A DNA stretch of 64,000 nt from Azolla caroliniana (GCA_043228905.1 JBHGNT010000012.1:15934001-15998000); one strand, 5' to 3'. Shown: positions 21,548-31,857, counted from the stretch's first letter. Notes: generated by a model not told the origin, from the letters alone. Numbers and translations: made by a program.

Positions 21548-21963
21548 CACTCCGTTCAATTTCTGACTGTGAGGCCGAATCATGAGCGTACCACACATTT
21601 TTAGAGAGGGGTATCAAGGCGTGGGGCCACGGTAGTCCGGACACCCCAGAGAAACCCCACACATGTACCATAGATAGGAAATTTTGGTTCTCCGATAACG
21701 GAGGTTGTACTAGTGCCGGTATCAGTGGTTGGGAAAAGAATTGGGCGGAGGAGAGATTCAGGGTATGTGGTGTCCTCGGCCCTGGCGAAGAGATTGGTAG
21801 TGCCATGGAGGAGGTGGTCTCCTTTGATGACACCTTGGGGGAATTACGCGGTGTGGTCAAAGAAGGCCTTAGTGAAGACCAGACGATTTCGGTTAGCTCG
21901 GTGGAGATGTACAAAGTCATTGCTGACTTCGGAGAAAAGGTCGAGTTGGACTGAACGGGTCGC

Positions 21964-23670
21964 GTGGATACAAGGTACAAGACTGTGGACCGGAAGGTGA
22001 GGCTAGTCGCGGCTCCCTTGCTGGAGGGCAGCAAGGAGCGGATAAAAGGGGTCACGTCTGACCCAAGTTTGCGGAATCCGGGCGGCATAGGACACCGGTT
22101 CATTGACATAACGCTACTGGAGCTCAAGGTTGGTCGGGGTGGCTTTCTAATGCTGGCGGAGGAGGACCAGTTTCGGAGGATGCTCGGAAGGCATGGGAAG
22201 GCCTTCGCATTCTCATCGGAGGAGATCGGGTGAGTAGACCCGACGATCATAGAACCGATGGTGATATTCACGGTGTTGCATGTGCTGTGGAATGTCAAAT
22301 CGATTCCGGTACCCAGAGCTCACGTCCCGAAGTTGATGGAGCTGTTGAAATAGAAAGTGGAGATGGGCATCCTCCAGCCGTCGAGTGACTCGTATTCGAA
22401 TTGGTGGTTCACCGTACCGAAAAAGAACGTCACACTGTGCTTCATACAGGAGCTGCAACCGGTCAACAAGGTGACCATTCGAAACGTAGGTATCGGACCG
22501 ACAATCGACGAGTTCGCAGAGGCCTTCGTCGGTAGGTCAATCTATTCGGTCGGTGATCTATATTCAGGGTATGACCAGTTCCAACTAGCGGTAGAGAGCA
22601 GGGATATCACGACGATGCAGACTCCTCCCGGCCTAGTGCGGATGTCTACCCTACCGTAGGGAGGGACCAACTCGATGGCGCACATGGTGAATGTGATGAA
22701 CAAGGTACCGAGGGACTACGTCCCGGACATCACCATGCCATTCTTGGACAACATCCCGATCAAGGGATGTCCGATAGGGAATACAGACGAATCGGTCGGG
22801 TTAGACGGATGCCGGAAATTCATCGCGGACCACATCAACGACTGCGAGAAGGTGCTACAAAGACTTGAGAGCGCGCGACTCACCTTCTCCAGAGAGAAGT
22901 CAGCTTTCGGGCAGTCGGAGATCCTGGTAGTCGGGCACTTTTGTAGGCCTTATGGCCGGAAATTGTCTCCCATGAAGGTGGGGATCATCTCTGCGATGAA
23001 GGACGATTGCGGCTTGGTTACGGAGGTCTAGAGGTTCTTGGGGGCGTGTGCATTCTATCACATCTTGATTCAGCACTACACACAGGTCACGGATCCACTC
23101 TACGGGCTGCTGAGAAAGGGGCATAAATTCGAATGGGCCAAGGAGCATACGGAGTCGATCTGGAGACTGAAGGAGGCACTTACTGCAGAACTAATCTACG
23201 TAACCGTAGATACAAGCCCGACCGTGATAGGATGGGTGATCAATCAGGAGGACGAGAGCGGCATGAGGTTCCCGATCCGGTTCAGGGCGAAGGTTCTCAG
23301 TGAGCGACAGTGAGGATATGCCCAAGTTAAGCGCGAACTATGGGGTATCGTTTCGGCGGTCAAGACCGAGAAAGACTACTTCATCAGGACAGAAGTAATC
23401 ATCGAGACGGACTGCCTGCCGATCCTCGGTATGGTTTTCGGATACGTGACTCCGAACCTGGCAATGCTCAAGTGGATCGCGTACATTAAGTCCCTGGACT
23501 CGGAGATACGACACATCTCTGGAAAGGACAACACCATGGCCGATATGCTTTCTAGAGCGCGTTTCGACGACGAGAACGGCATGGTTTCGGAGGATGAAGA
23601 AGTCGGCGTAGGGAGCACTCCGGCACTTAACGAGTTCAACGAGAGAGAGTACAATGGGGAGTGGCTCTAG
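21964..23670 (+). pseudogene. Gypsy RT-RNase H (F)
   Basis: Segments in different frames: linker DRKVRLVAAPLLEG, RT YSNWWFTVPKKN, LQPVNKVTIRN, SGYDQFQLAVESRD; the catalytic box reads MPFLDNIPIKG, so the second Asp of FLDD is Asn. RNase H has DCLPILGM and HISGKDNTMADMLSRA. In-frame stops at 22657-22659 (TAG), 23029-23031 (TAG) and 23311-23313 (TGA) replace Gln, Gln and Arg judged from J and context. It cannot copy RNA. Confidence 0.85.
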
Positions 23671-23899
23671 ATTGGAAGGTTCCTGAGGAAAATGATGTCG
23701 GACGCGACTTGGACTAGAGAGGAGGCTAACCGAATCCGGAAGAAAGTGCATTGATTCTTCCTCCGGGATAGAAGTATATGGAAGCTCCCAAAGAAGTGAG
23801 GTAGCGTCCCACTCCGCGTAGCGGTGGGAAAGGATGAGAAGGACAAGTTGTTAACGGCGTACTACGAGAGTCCTTAGGCTGGACACTGCGGGACATGGA

Positions 23900-24999
23900 C
23901 CACGTTTGAGAAACTGAAAGAGAAATACTGGTGGCCCAGGCCGTACCGGGAGGTGTACCAGTTCGTGACGACGTGCGAAAGCTGTCAGCTGCACTCCACA
24001 GTCTGACATCGAGATGAGCTACACCCGACCTACCCGCCAACTGTCCATTTCAATTGGATGGGAGACTTAGTGACGATGTCGATGGAGGTAGGGTAAATGC
24101 GGTACCTGGTGCTTGCGCGGGAGGATTTGACGAACCAGGTGGAGAGCCGCGCACTGCAGAACAAGATGGCTGCGGTGGTGTGCCGGTTCCTGATCGAAGA
24201 GGTAGTATGCCGGTACGGGTGCATAGGGAAGATCATGGCAGACCGAGGAGAGTTGAACGTGCAAGAAGTTGAGGAGTTGTTCGACCGGCTAGGGGTCAAG
24301 CTCTCTCTCACCACGACATACAATCCGAAGGCCAACGGGAAGGTAGAACGCGGCCACGGGCCGATCGTGAAGGCTCTGGTACGAGCGTGTGACGGACAAG
24401 TCGGGAATTGGCCACGCCTCCTTCCTTATGTGTTGTGGGCGGACCGGACTACGCGCAGTTCGATAACAAGGTTCATGCCAGCGGAGCTGATGTACAGGCA
24501 GAAGCCTATCATGCAGGTGGACTGGACGATTTCCTCCTGGGCGGTGATAGATTGGAGAGACGAGATGAGCCAGGAGGAGCTGTTGGCAATGCGTATTCGA
24601 CAACTCGAGCGAAGACCGGAGGACATGGAGTGTGCAAAGGTGAACCTGCATGCGGCGAGGGAGAAGAACAAAAGCCAGTTCGACCGGACGCACCGACTAC
24701 GGCCAAAGAAGATCGAGGAGGGCGACTGGGTGTTGGTGTACAACAGCAACCTCAACAACCAGCAGAAGGCAACGCGCAAATTCGCGAGGAGGTGGTTCGG
24801 ACCCTATGCCATAACGAGCGTGAATAACAATGGGACGTATCATCTTACGGATCTCGACGGGACACGATTAAAAGTGTCGGTAACTGAGAAGCGGATCAAG
24901 GCGTTCAAGAAACAACATGAGGACGGGCCGGACCCGGAAAGCGTGACCGACGACGATAAATGGTTCGGAGCAGACGAGGATTCGGGAAGTAACAAATGA
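23900..24999 (+). pseudogene. Gypsy integrase (F)
   Basis: Zinc segment CESCQLH, catalytic Asp in WMGDLV, second Asp in MADRGELN, Glu in NGKVERGH. A 300-codon open frame (24097-24999) covers most of the core and a basic C-terminal domain (GDWVLVYNSN, FGPYAITSV). TGA near 24005 and TAG near 24090 break the N-terminal part. No chromodomain follows; the frame ends acidic, about 75 bases before the LTR. Confidence 0.85.
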
Positions 25000-25073
25000 T
25001 TAGGGGCCGGTCTTCTCCGGCGATTGTTAGTGTCTGGCGCATACCGGGGGATGCGTGGTTTGGTGGGGGTGGA

Positions 25074-25825
25074 TGTCGTGAAGAAAACTGGCCCTAGGAG
25101 GAATCAAGGAATTAAAGGCATGAACCCGCCCTTGCACGAGTGTGCGCTAATTGGCACATTGCACATAACTAAGAATAGGATGGCTGATGTAAATATACTA
25201 AGTATGATATATTTATTAGCTAGGAGATCGACGCGTATCTCTATCTGAAATGACAAAGAATAAAGTTGATTTGTTTTGATGTAACGGCCTCCTCGGCGAC
25301 CTATAAAAGAGAGGGCAGAAGAAGAAGAAGGTATCACATTTTGGCGAGGACAAGGTGCTGTCGGACTGGGTATTGAGCTCTCTCCTCCTCTATCGCTGCT
25401 CTCCACTCTGTTTCTGCGTCGATTGCCTCTGCTGCGTGTAAGCCGCGTGCTTCCAGCAAAGGCTCCATCGTGTGTTCTCTATGTCATGTGTGTGTGTGTG
25501 GGTTTTCTGTGTCGGCTCGGTTGCCGGCTTGCCGATTATAATCTTGCATACATTATAACCTTGCTAGTTATTGAATTCAAACTTCTATTTTCTCTCTCTT
25601 GTGTTCTCGTGAGTTCCCTCTACCTTGTCCGGTAAGCATGTATCAGGTTCGAAGACTATACGCGTTCGGGTCTTATTTGGCCAGTAACGCTGTTGGCAAC
25701 GAGCAGGCCTAGCCAGCGATATGCTCGCATATCTCTCTCTCTCCCTTTTGATCTCTTAAACCGCTCGATCCAAGACCCCCACGGTCCCGCCTTAGCTTCT
25801 CCCGCGGGAGCGGAACTACACAACA
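25074..25825 (+). repeat. 3' LTR of Gypsy F
   Basis: TGTCGTGAAG to ACACAACA, roughly 90% like 18763-19507 with several small indels; TATAAAAG at 25302-25309. Confidence 0.85.
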
Positions 25826-25894
25826 ACGGTTGAGCCGAAACCCGTTGTCGTGATGTGGCCTGCTTGAGAGTGGGAAAAACCGGCGAAAGGGGGG
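25826..25894 (+). other. Internal 3' end and purine tract of Gypsy M
   Basis: A short internal remnant ending GCGAAAGGGGGG, a polypurine tract directly before the M LTR. The rest of M's interior is not in the window; F lies immediately left. Confidence 0.6.
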
Positions 25895-26093
25895 TGTCAA
25901 AAATGTGCATGTGCAATGTGTGTGCACACAAAAACGATTAGTTGTGCATATGCAAAATAAAAGGGAAAAGAAAGGGTGGAAAAGATGCATAGATGCCTGT
26001 GACAAAATTAAGATAGAAGAGAGATGAAATGTAGAGGAGAGATAGGCTAAGAATTTATAGAGATAGAATTATATATTGTATAAGAGAGAGTTA

Positions 26094-26148
26094 GTGGGCT
26101 AGTGGATAGTCACATTGACTACTAGTTAGAGGTGCACGGTTCAAATCT
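26094..26148 (+). other. tRNA-like Pol III boxes in M LTR
   Basis: GTGGGCTAGTGG (box A-like, 26094-26105) and GGTTCAAATCT (box B, 26138-26148), 32 bases apart as in tRNA genes or tRNA-derived SINEs. A cloverleaf is not obvious, and a T-rich stretch follows about 25 bases later. It could be a tRNA pseudogene or a SINE head captured by the LTR. Confidence 0.4.
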
Positions 26149-26230
26149 AGTCTTATAGAGTAGCGAGATTTAAGGAGTTTTATTCCTTTTTCATTCAAGA
26201 CAAAATTGGCGACCCCCCTTCTTTTTTTCC

Positions 26231-26238
26231 TATAAAAG
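26231..26238 (+). promoter_or_regulatory. TATA box in M LTR
   Basis: TATAAAAG in tccTATAAAAGGAGG, the same context as in F LTRs. Confidence 0.5.
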
Positions 26239-26709
26239 GAGGTCAAGGGGGGCTCATTCCGGAGGATGTTTTGGGAGGAGGAGACTATCGTCAATTTCTC
26301 TTCAGAGCTCTTCATCTTCTTATTCACCACTTCTGTTCATCTCATACCCCTTCATCCCCCCATCGCCACGTGCTCGTCTTCTTCGCGTCGGCACTCGAAG
26401 TACTTGTGAGCCCAAGATTCGTTGGTTCGACGTTGCTCCGCCCTGTTCATCGTTGTGAGCCCCTGTGCTCGCCATTCGGGTGGCCATGGTTCGTTGGGAT
26501 TGACATTTTGGTGGTTCTCGTGTGTTCATCTTCTCCGTGTTCGGATTTGCTTTTGTCTCTAAGGGCATTTAGTATTTATGTTTTGATTGTGCTTGTGGTT
26601 AACTATAAGTTGCCATTGTAAACAAAACCCTATTTTATAAAGGGTCCTCTTGTGTTGGAATCGAACACGTATTTATCTCTTTGGTCGATATCATTCTTGT
26701 TTCTTCCCC

Positions 26710-27460
26710 TCCTTCTTTCTTTGTTCGTGTCTTCCTTGTACGTTCGGCCGTCTTGTAACGAGGGAGCGTTTCAGGCGTGCCCATACACCTCTCCTCCTCA
26801 TAAAGACGTATGAGCATTTGTGCGTACGTTTGTGTCTTCCGTGTACGTTCGGCCATCTTGTGACGAGGGACCATTTCGGGCTTGCCCATGCACCTCTCCT
26901 CCTCATAAAGGCGTACTAGCATTTTGTGCGTGCGTGTCTTTCTTGTATGTTCAGCCGTCTTGTGACGAGGGACCGTTCGGGCTTGCCCATGCACCTCTCC
27001 TCCTCATAAAGGCGTACTAGCATTTTGTGTGTGTGTTTGTGTCTTTCTTCTACGTTCGGCCGTCTTGTGACGAGGGATCGTTCGGGCTTGCCCATGCACC
27101 TCTCCTCCTCATAAAGGCGTACGAGCATTTTGTGCGTGTGTTTGTGTCTTTCTTGTACGTTCGGCCGTCTTGTGACGAGGGAGCGTTTCGGGCTTGCCCA
27201 TGCAACTCTCCTCCTCATAAAGGCATACCAGCATTTTGTGTGTGTGTTTGTGTCTTCCTTGTACGTTCGGCCGTCTTGTGACGAGGGAGCATTTCGGGTG
27301 TGCCCATGCACCTCTCCTCCTCATAAAGGGGTACGAGCATTTGTGCGTGTGTTTTATGTCTACCTTGTACGTTCGACGTCTTGTGATGAGGGAGCGTTCG
27401 GGCGTGCTCATGCACCTCTCCTCCTCATAAAGACGTACGAACATTCGTGTTTGTGTTATT
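26710..27460 (+). repeat. Minisatellite, seven copies of about 105 bp
   Basis: The anchor gtacgttcggccgtcttg begins near 26738, 26843, 26945, 27050, 27155, 27261 and 27367. Each unit also contains gcccatgcacctctcctcc and tcataaaggcgta. The period of about 105 is a multiple of three, which keeps frames open on both strands. Confidence 0.92.
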
Positions 27461-27733
27461 GTCCCCTTGTGCGTTCATCTTGCGTGCTGATCTTGCTTGT
27501 ACCCGTTTGGTCACTTGGCTCTTACGGTGATCTCGAAAGGTTGACGAGTTGTGATCAACGAGAGCCACCGGCCTCACAAAACAAAAGGGGCAACGAGACC
27601 TTGCTCGGGAAGGGGTCGGGAAGTAGTATTGTCATAAAGCAAACCTCGGGTCTTCTCTATCCCTTGAGTACTCCCTAGTCCAAGACCTCCGTGGTCCCAC
27701 CCAAGTAACACACGTGCACGAAACTTCGCGACA

Positions 27734-28142
27734 CCGTTGACTTTCTTCGGCAAAATTTTGTCGGCTAACATCCCGAGCTCGAAAGTGTCGTTTTCGGTGT
27801 CCATTATCCTATATGGTCCAGTCCACTTGAATTGGAGCTTCCCCAACATTGGCTCCATGAGTGTCTGGAACACCAGCATGACTTTGCCGATGTCGAACGT
27901 TTTTTTGTTCCCTTGCCGGTGCCTATCGACAAATGCTCTCTGCTGGCATCGTTCCTGCTCCAGGATGGTCATGCTATGGATTAGACTTTCTCCGAGTTCT
28001 AAGAGTTGTTGGAGTTGGACATGTTCCAACTCGTTTTCCGTGACATGTTCGTGGACCTAGAAGCGCAAACTCGGGACTTGGAATTCGACTGCCTCCGGTG
28101 TCTAAGACAATAGCCCTTCCACACGTCGACCTACCATGGGGA
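27734..28142 (-). pseudogene. Gypsy integrase C-terminus (L)
   Basis: The minus strand has FQVPSLRF, LQQLLELGESLIHSMTILEQERCQQRAF, then KVMLVFQTLMEPMLGK and FKWTGPYRIM, ending KVNG. The H integrase end (59320-59680) matches throughout: VPSLRIQV, LQQLLELGEARVRSMAILEQEQ, AVLVFQTRIRPMLGR, TGPYWI. This is the DNA-binding C-terminal domain of a Tat-like integrase without chromodomain. It stops at the M LTR; the catalytic core should lie to the right but is not seen past N. Confidence 0.75.
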
Positions 28143-28156
28143 CACTTTTTACGACC

Positions 28157-28597
28157 TGTTGAGATATCAAGCTCAACTAGTTTAATCTAGTTAGCCAACA
28201 CATGTAACTTAGTAGTTACCTTGATCGAATCTAGTTAATGTGTTGACCTTAAGCCTTTAAATAGGACCTTTTACTTAAGTAGGATATTCTAGATCCTCCA
28301 CTCCTTAGTACATTTAATGTAGGACTTACACATAAGAACCTATGTTCTACCCACACATGTGCACCCTTGCACATGGGTTGTATATATACCTCATTGTGGG
28401 TATTTTTGTATGTTGATGACACTTTTCAATATAGTCAATCATCCCCCATTTATCTTTGTGTTCAAGTGTAACTTCCTCTCTCTCTCTCTCTTCCTCTCAC
28501 ACACTCTCACGCGCATATCATACTAATCTTCCGCTGCTTAACGTAACCATATAATTAGTCTCTAGTTAACCCTAGTTAATTACCTAATTACTTAACA
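28157..28597 (+). repeat. 5' LTR of Copia N
   Basis: TGTTGAGATATC to ACTTAACA. A TATATATA promoter-like stretch lies near 28380, and a CT-rich tract near 28470-28498. Confidence 0.95.
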
Positions 28598-28609
28598 TGG
28601 TATCAGAGC
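28598..28609 (+). other. tRNA-iMet primer-binding site of Copia N
   Basis: TGGTATCAGAGC immediately after the LTR. Confidence 0.95.
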
Positions 28610-28752
28610 GCGTAGTTTAGGAAATCCACTAAGCCCACCGCTTATTCGTGATTGTGTGTTCGAGACACCGACGACAAATCCCGGCTATTCGCTATCCGCT
28701 ACCGTAGTGCCGCTACGAAGGACGTGCACGCGACCAAGAGAAGAAAAACAAA

Positions 28753-30108
28753 ATGGAAGACACAACAATCAACATGAACAAACAAATGGGAAGCTCACTC
28801 CCTAGCGAAAAGCTAGACCGAAACAACTATTCATCTTGGGAGTACAAGATGAATCAATACCTTGTCGGCCAAGGGTATTGGAGCTACATCAACGACGCAC
28901 AAGAAAACAAACCCGAAACCACACACGCCAACTACCCAACGTGGGAGCAAGGCGCGAGTCGGGTAATGTATTGCTTGGCAACATGTGTAAACGACCACAT
29001 GCTTAGCAACATTCGTGACGCCAAGACGCCCAAAGAGGCATGGGAAAATCTCAAGAAGATTTTCGCCGCGGACACATCCGCGCACAAGCTTCAACTCCGG
29101 AAAGAGTTGAACAACATACGACAAAAAGAAATGTCCATGACAGACTACACCGCCAAGATCAAGAGCATTTGCGACTCTCTTGGCTCCATCAACGTCAACA
29201 TCGACGAGGACGAGATGGTGCAAGTATGCTTGGGCGGCCTCTCACAACGATTCAACCCGTTGAGAACAACAATCTTGGCGAGAGATACCCATCCCTCGTT
29301 CTTCAACCTCCAATCAATGCTATTGGTCGAAGAAAACCACGTTCAACCAAAGACCAACACATCGGAAGGACAAATTCTCTTCTCCGATATGGATGGTGCC
29401 CATAGACGAGGTCGACGCGGAAGAGGTCAATTCGACCTATCCCACGAAGGGAATTCACAATTTCGGCAAGGAAACGGAAGCCATCGAGGAACCTTCACAA
29501 GAAGGGGGAGCTTCCACGCCGAACAAGGTCGGCGAACGACGCCACCTACGTGCAACTATTGCGGCAAAATTGGCCATCGCGAAGAGGAGTGCCGAAAAAG
29601 ACGAAGCGAGTCGGCCTCAACAAGCCGGCAACTCACAAATTACGCCGCGAACGCGGAATACGCGGACTACGGCGAACTCTTCGTGATGAGGCATAGAGTG
29701 AACTCTATGATGGCCTCCGATCCCGCAAACTCCACAAGCACCTCCAACTCCAAACACGCGTGGTTCGTAGACTCCGGCGCCTCGCACCACATGACGTCGC
29801 ACCAAGAGTGGTTTCGCAACTTGCGAACGCCGGATCGACCCGGCTACATAGAGACCGGAGATGACACTCCGCATCCCATTCGGCACATTGGCGATGTCCC
29901 ATTCGGGAAAGAAGGCGAGCAAACTTGCATCAAGAATGTCTTGCACGTGCCCACAATAACAAAGAATTTGGTCTTGGTCAGCCAAATCGTGGAGCAAGGC
30001 ATGCAAGTCCGCTTCAACAATGAAGGTTGCTTCATTGAGAAAGACAGCCGACTCATAGCCAAGGGACGGAGGACGGTCGCTTGTTCATCCTCGACTCAAA
30101 CGAGGTAA
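28753..30108 (+). CDS. Copia gag-protease (element N)
   Basis: The ATG at 28753 follows a 140-base leader. The frame covers gag with the usual Copia N-terminus (LDRNNYSSWEYKM) and UBN2-type core (VCLGGLSQRF), a basic RGR stretch, zinc knuckle CNYCGKIGHREEEC, and protease WFVDSGASHHMTS with the LHVPTITKNLVLVSQ motif. A missing base near 30070 shifts the frame, so the last residues before the stop at 30108 are wrong; integrase continues in another frame from about 30075. Gag and protease themselves look intact and could form particles. Confidence 0.9.
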   Translation: MEDTTINMNKQMGSSLPSEKLDRNNYSSWEYKMNQYLVGQGYWSYINDAQENKPETTHANYPTWEQGASRVMYCLATCVNDHMLSNIRDAKTPKEAWENLKKIFAADTSAHKLQLRKELNNIRQKEMSMTDYTAKIKSICDSLGSINVNIDEDEMVQVCLGGLSQRFNPLRTTILARDTHPSFFNLQSMLLVEENHVQPKTNTSEGQILFSDMDGAHRRGRRGRGQFDLSHEGNSQFRQGNGSHRGTFTRRGSFHAEQGRRTTPPTCNYCGKIGHREEECRKRRSESASTSRQLTNYAANAEYADYGELFVMRHRVNSMMASDPANSTSTSNSKHAWFVDSGASHHMTSHQEWFRNLRTPDRPGYIETGDDTPHPIRHIGDVPFGKEGEQTCIKNVLHVPTITKNLVLVSQIVEQGMQVRFNNEGCFIEKDSRLIAKGRRTVACSSSTQTR

Positions 30109-31655
30109 AATCGGCCATGTACGCCAAAGGTCTCAAGACCGAGACAAACATCGAGTTGTGGCACAAGCGAATCGGCCACGTAAACCTCCAACGGCTTCGC
30201 GGAATGCAGTCAAAGGGAGTCATAATCGAACTCCCGGCCTTCGAATCGAAACGAGTCGACGGAGTGTGCGAAGCGTGCCAACTCGGCAAACAACATCGAC
30301 TCCCATTCCTGAAGGAGATCTCCACAAGCAAAGGCCTCCTCGACATCATACACTCGGATGTATGGGGACCGGCTCAAACGTCGACGCTCAGCGGATGCCG
30401 CTACTACGTCACCTTCATCGACGACCACTCGCGCTACGTGTGGATATACCCGATGAAGAAGAAGAGCGAAGTGCTTTACCACTTTCAAAGGCTCAAAAGC
30501 CAAGTGGAGAAAGAAACCGGTCGACACATTCGATGCCTACGATCGGACGGAGGAAAGGAGTACTTCTCCGACGAGTTCACCTCTTACCTCCAAGGTGAAG
30601 GCATTCGTAGAGAATTCTCATGCCGACACACTCCCCAAAAAAACGGAGTAGACGAGAGAAAGAATCGGCAAATACTCGAGGTAGCACGCGCCATGATGCG
30701 TGAGAAGCACATGCCGAACTTCTATTGGGCAGAAGCGGCATCTACGGCTGTCTATCTCATGAATCGATGCACCACAAATAGCGTGCACGAGCTTACTCCA
30801 TACGAGATCTTCGTTGGAAGAAAGCCCATCCTCTCGCACCTCAAGGTGTTCGGAAGCATTGCGAATGTACGCATCCCGAACGAAAATCGAGAGAAGCCCG
30901 ACGCGAAGTCGGAGGAATGTATCCTCATAGGATACTTGTCCGTGAAAAAGGCGTACAAATGCTTCAACCCTTCAACCCGAGCGGTGCGGATAAGTCGCGA
31001 CGTTGTTTTCGACGAATCGGCATCTTGGTATAAGCCCGATGCGACTCCATCCGACCCGATCGAGGAAGAGTTGAACGCCAACTCAGACGACGAAACTCGG
31101 CCAAGTCCTCCACCGAAGGACAATCCAAGCTCTACCGAGCTAATTGGCCCACAAGAGCCTTCACGCGATGAAAACATGTCGCGGCCAAGTCCGACATTGG
31201 ACAAAGGCAAAGGTAAGATGCCCGAATACGAAGTCGAGGTCCACACCGACGACCGTGATTCGGATGACTCGGCTCGCTCACTAGACAGTGAGTTCGTTGT
31301 ACCCATCATGAGGACACCCGGAGTAAAGAAGGCGCTCACATCAACAAACGAGAAACTCCGCCGCTCATCACGAGCGAAGACCCAAGTCACTCGTTACGCC
31401 TACAATGAGTATATGACCCATCACTATGCCCTCGCAATGAAGGTAGTGGCCGAACAAGGGCCCGAGGATCCAAGCCTTCATCACAGGCTTGAGGGGGAGA
31501 ACAAAGCCGCGGAGAACCGCGCAATGAAGCCGCGAATACGCGAAGAAAGCCGCGCAACAAAGCCGCGGAGAGCCGCGCAACGAAACCGCGAAGCTGCGAA
31601 TACGCGAAGAAAGCCGCGAAACAAAGCCGTGGAGAGCCGCGCAACGAAGCTATGA
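30081..31655 (+). CDS. Copia integrase and tail (element N)
   Basis: Continues gag-pol after a one-base frameshift (TTG at 30081 is not a real start). Zinc-binding HKRIGHVN...CEACQLGK; catalytic Asp in HSDVWGP, Asp in RSDGGKEY, Glu in NGVDERKNR; then FVGRKP, FGSIANVRI and an acidic Ser/Pro-rich linker with SSRAKTQVTRY, where RT normally starts soon after. Instead the frame passes LEGENKAAENRAMKPRIREE and repeats of Arg/Lys/Ala coded by a GC-rich tandem repeat, ending at 31655. No RT motifs (LHG, YVDD) or RNase H motifs occur. The integrase core looks complete. Confidence 0.88.
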   Translation: MFILDSNEVKSAMYAKGLKTETNIELWHKRIGHVNLQRLRGMQSKGVIIELPAFESKRVDGVCEACQLGKQHRLPFLKEISTSKGLLDIIHSDVWGPAQTSTLSGCRYYVTFIDDHSRYVWIYPMKKKSEVLYHFQRLKSQVEKETGRHIRCLRSDGGKEYFSDEFTSYLQGEGIRREFSCRHTPQKNGVDERKNRQILEVARAMMREKHMPNFYWAEAASTAVYLMNRCTTNSVHELTPYEIFVGRKPILSHLKVFGSIANVRIPNENREKPDAKSEECILIGYLSVKKAYKCFNPSTRAVRISRDVVFDESASWYKPDATPSDPIEEELNANSDDETRPSPPPKDNPSSTELIGPQEPSRDENMSRPSPTLDKGKGKMPEYEVEVHTDDRDSDDSARSLDSEFVVPIMRTPGVKKALTSTNEKLRRSSRAKTQVTRYAYNEYMTHHYALAMKVVAEQGPEDPSLHHRLEGENKAAENRAMKPRIREESRATKPRRAAQRNREAANTRRKPRNKAVESRATKL

Positions 31656-31800
31656 AGCCGCAAATATGCGAACAAAGCTGCGCAATGAAGCCGCAAAGAC
31701 GTGAAGAAAGCTGCGCAACGCCGCGCAACAAAGCCGCGGAGAGCTGCTAAACGAAGGCGCGAAGGCGCGAAGAAAGCCGCAAGCCGCACCGATGCAAACA
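31490..31800 (+). repeat. GC-rich tandem repeat in Copia N tail
   Basis: Many diverged copies of a unit like aagccgcggagagccgcgcaacg (about 18-36 bases), starting just after a purine tract CTTGAGGGGGAGAAC at 31490 that looks like a former polypurine tract. Confidence 0.75.
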
Positions 31801-31857
31801 AAGCAGAAGGAAGCTAAACCGGACCTTGGACGCCTCACACTTGAGCTTGAGTGGGCG

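Larger units (their letters stand above)
18763..25825 (+). mobile_element. Gypsy element F, full-length but decayed
   Basis: Two LTRs (18763-19507, 25074-25825; 745 and 752 bp) flank gag, protease, RT-RNase H and integrase in Ty3/Gypsy order. Flanks tatgg (left) and acggt (right) do not match, so no target duplication survives or my ends are off by a few bases. The purine-rich tract GGTGGGGGTGGA (25061-25073) precedes the 3' LTR. Stops occur throughout pol. A related but distinct copy is J. The protease style (LIDHGSIINLM) and lack of a chromodomain set it apart from the other Gypsy elements here. Confidence 0.88.
25895..27733 (+). repeat. 3' LTR of Gypsy M (1.84 kb)
   Basis: It starts TGTCAAAAATG after a purine tract and ends CTTCGCGACA, where minus-strand L integrase resumes. 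The end resembles the ends of F and J LTRs (CCAAGACC...GGTCCCACC...CGACA), so M belongs to the same broad lineage. It contains a tRNA-like stretch (26094-26148), a TATA box (26231-26238) and a seven-copy minisatellite (26710-27460). The long open frames it yields on both strands come from repetition and are not genes. Confidence 0.7.
6596..28142 (-). mobile_element. Tat-like Gypsy element L, 3' half, dismembered
   Basis: Minus-strand pieces of one old Gypsy element related to H: integrase C-terminus (28142-27734), post-integrase module (18762-17301, 12405-11996, 6880-6596). Between them sit the F/M block, D and C. Removing C (TSD ttgcc) and D (TSD gggtg) restores neighbouring reading frames at both joints, which shows the pieces were contiguous. 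The joint across the F/M block is approximate: about 13 bases expected from the H alignment are missing. No LTR of L is seen; its 3' end would lie beyond B. Confidence 0.7.

Noticed and set aside
18758-25830. Target duplication for element F
   Set aside because: Flanks tatgg and acggt do not match; a few bases of uncertainty in the LTR ends do not rescue it.
26710-27460. Regular repeats resembling a CRISPR array
   Set aside because: Units are about 105 bp and similar throughout with no unique spacers, and the sequence is plant LTR.
26635-27678. Long open frames on both strands across the M LTR (Cys/His-rich looking repeats)
   Set aside because: They come from a 105-bp tandem repeat whose length is a multiple of three; both strands are open, so this is composition, not a zinc-finger gene.
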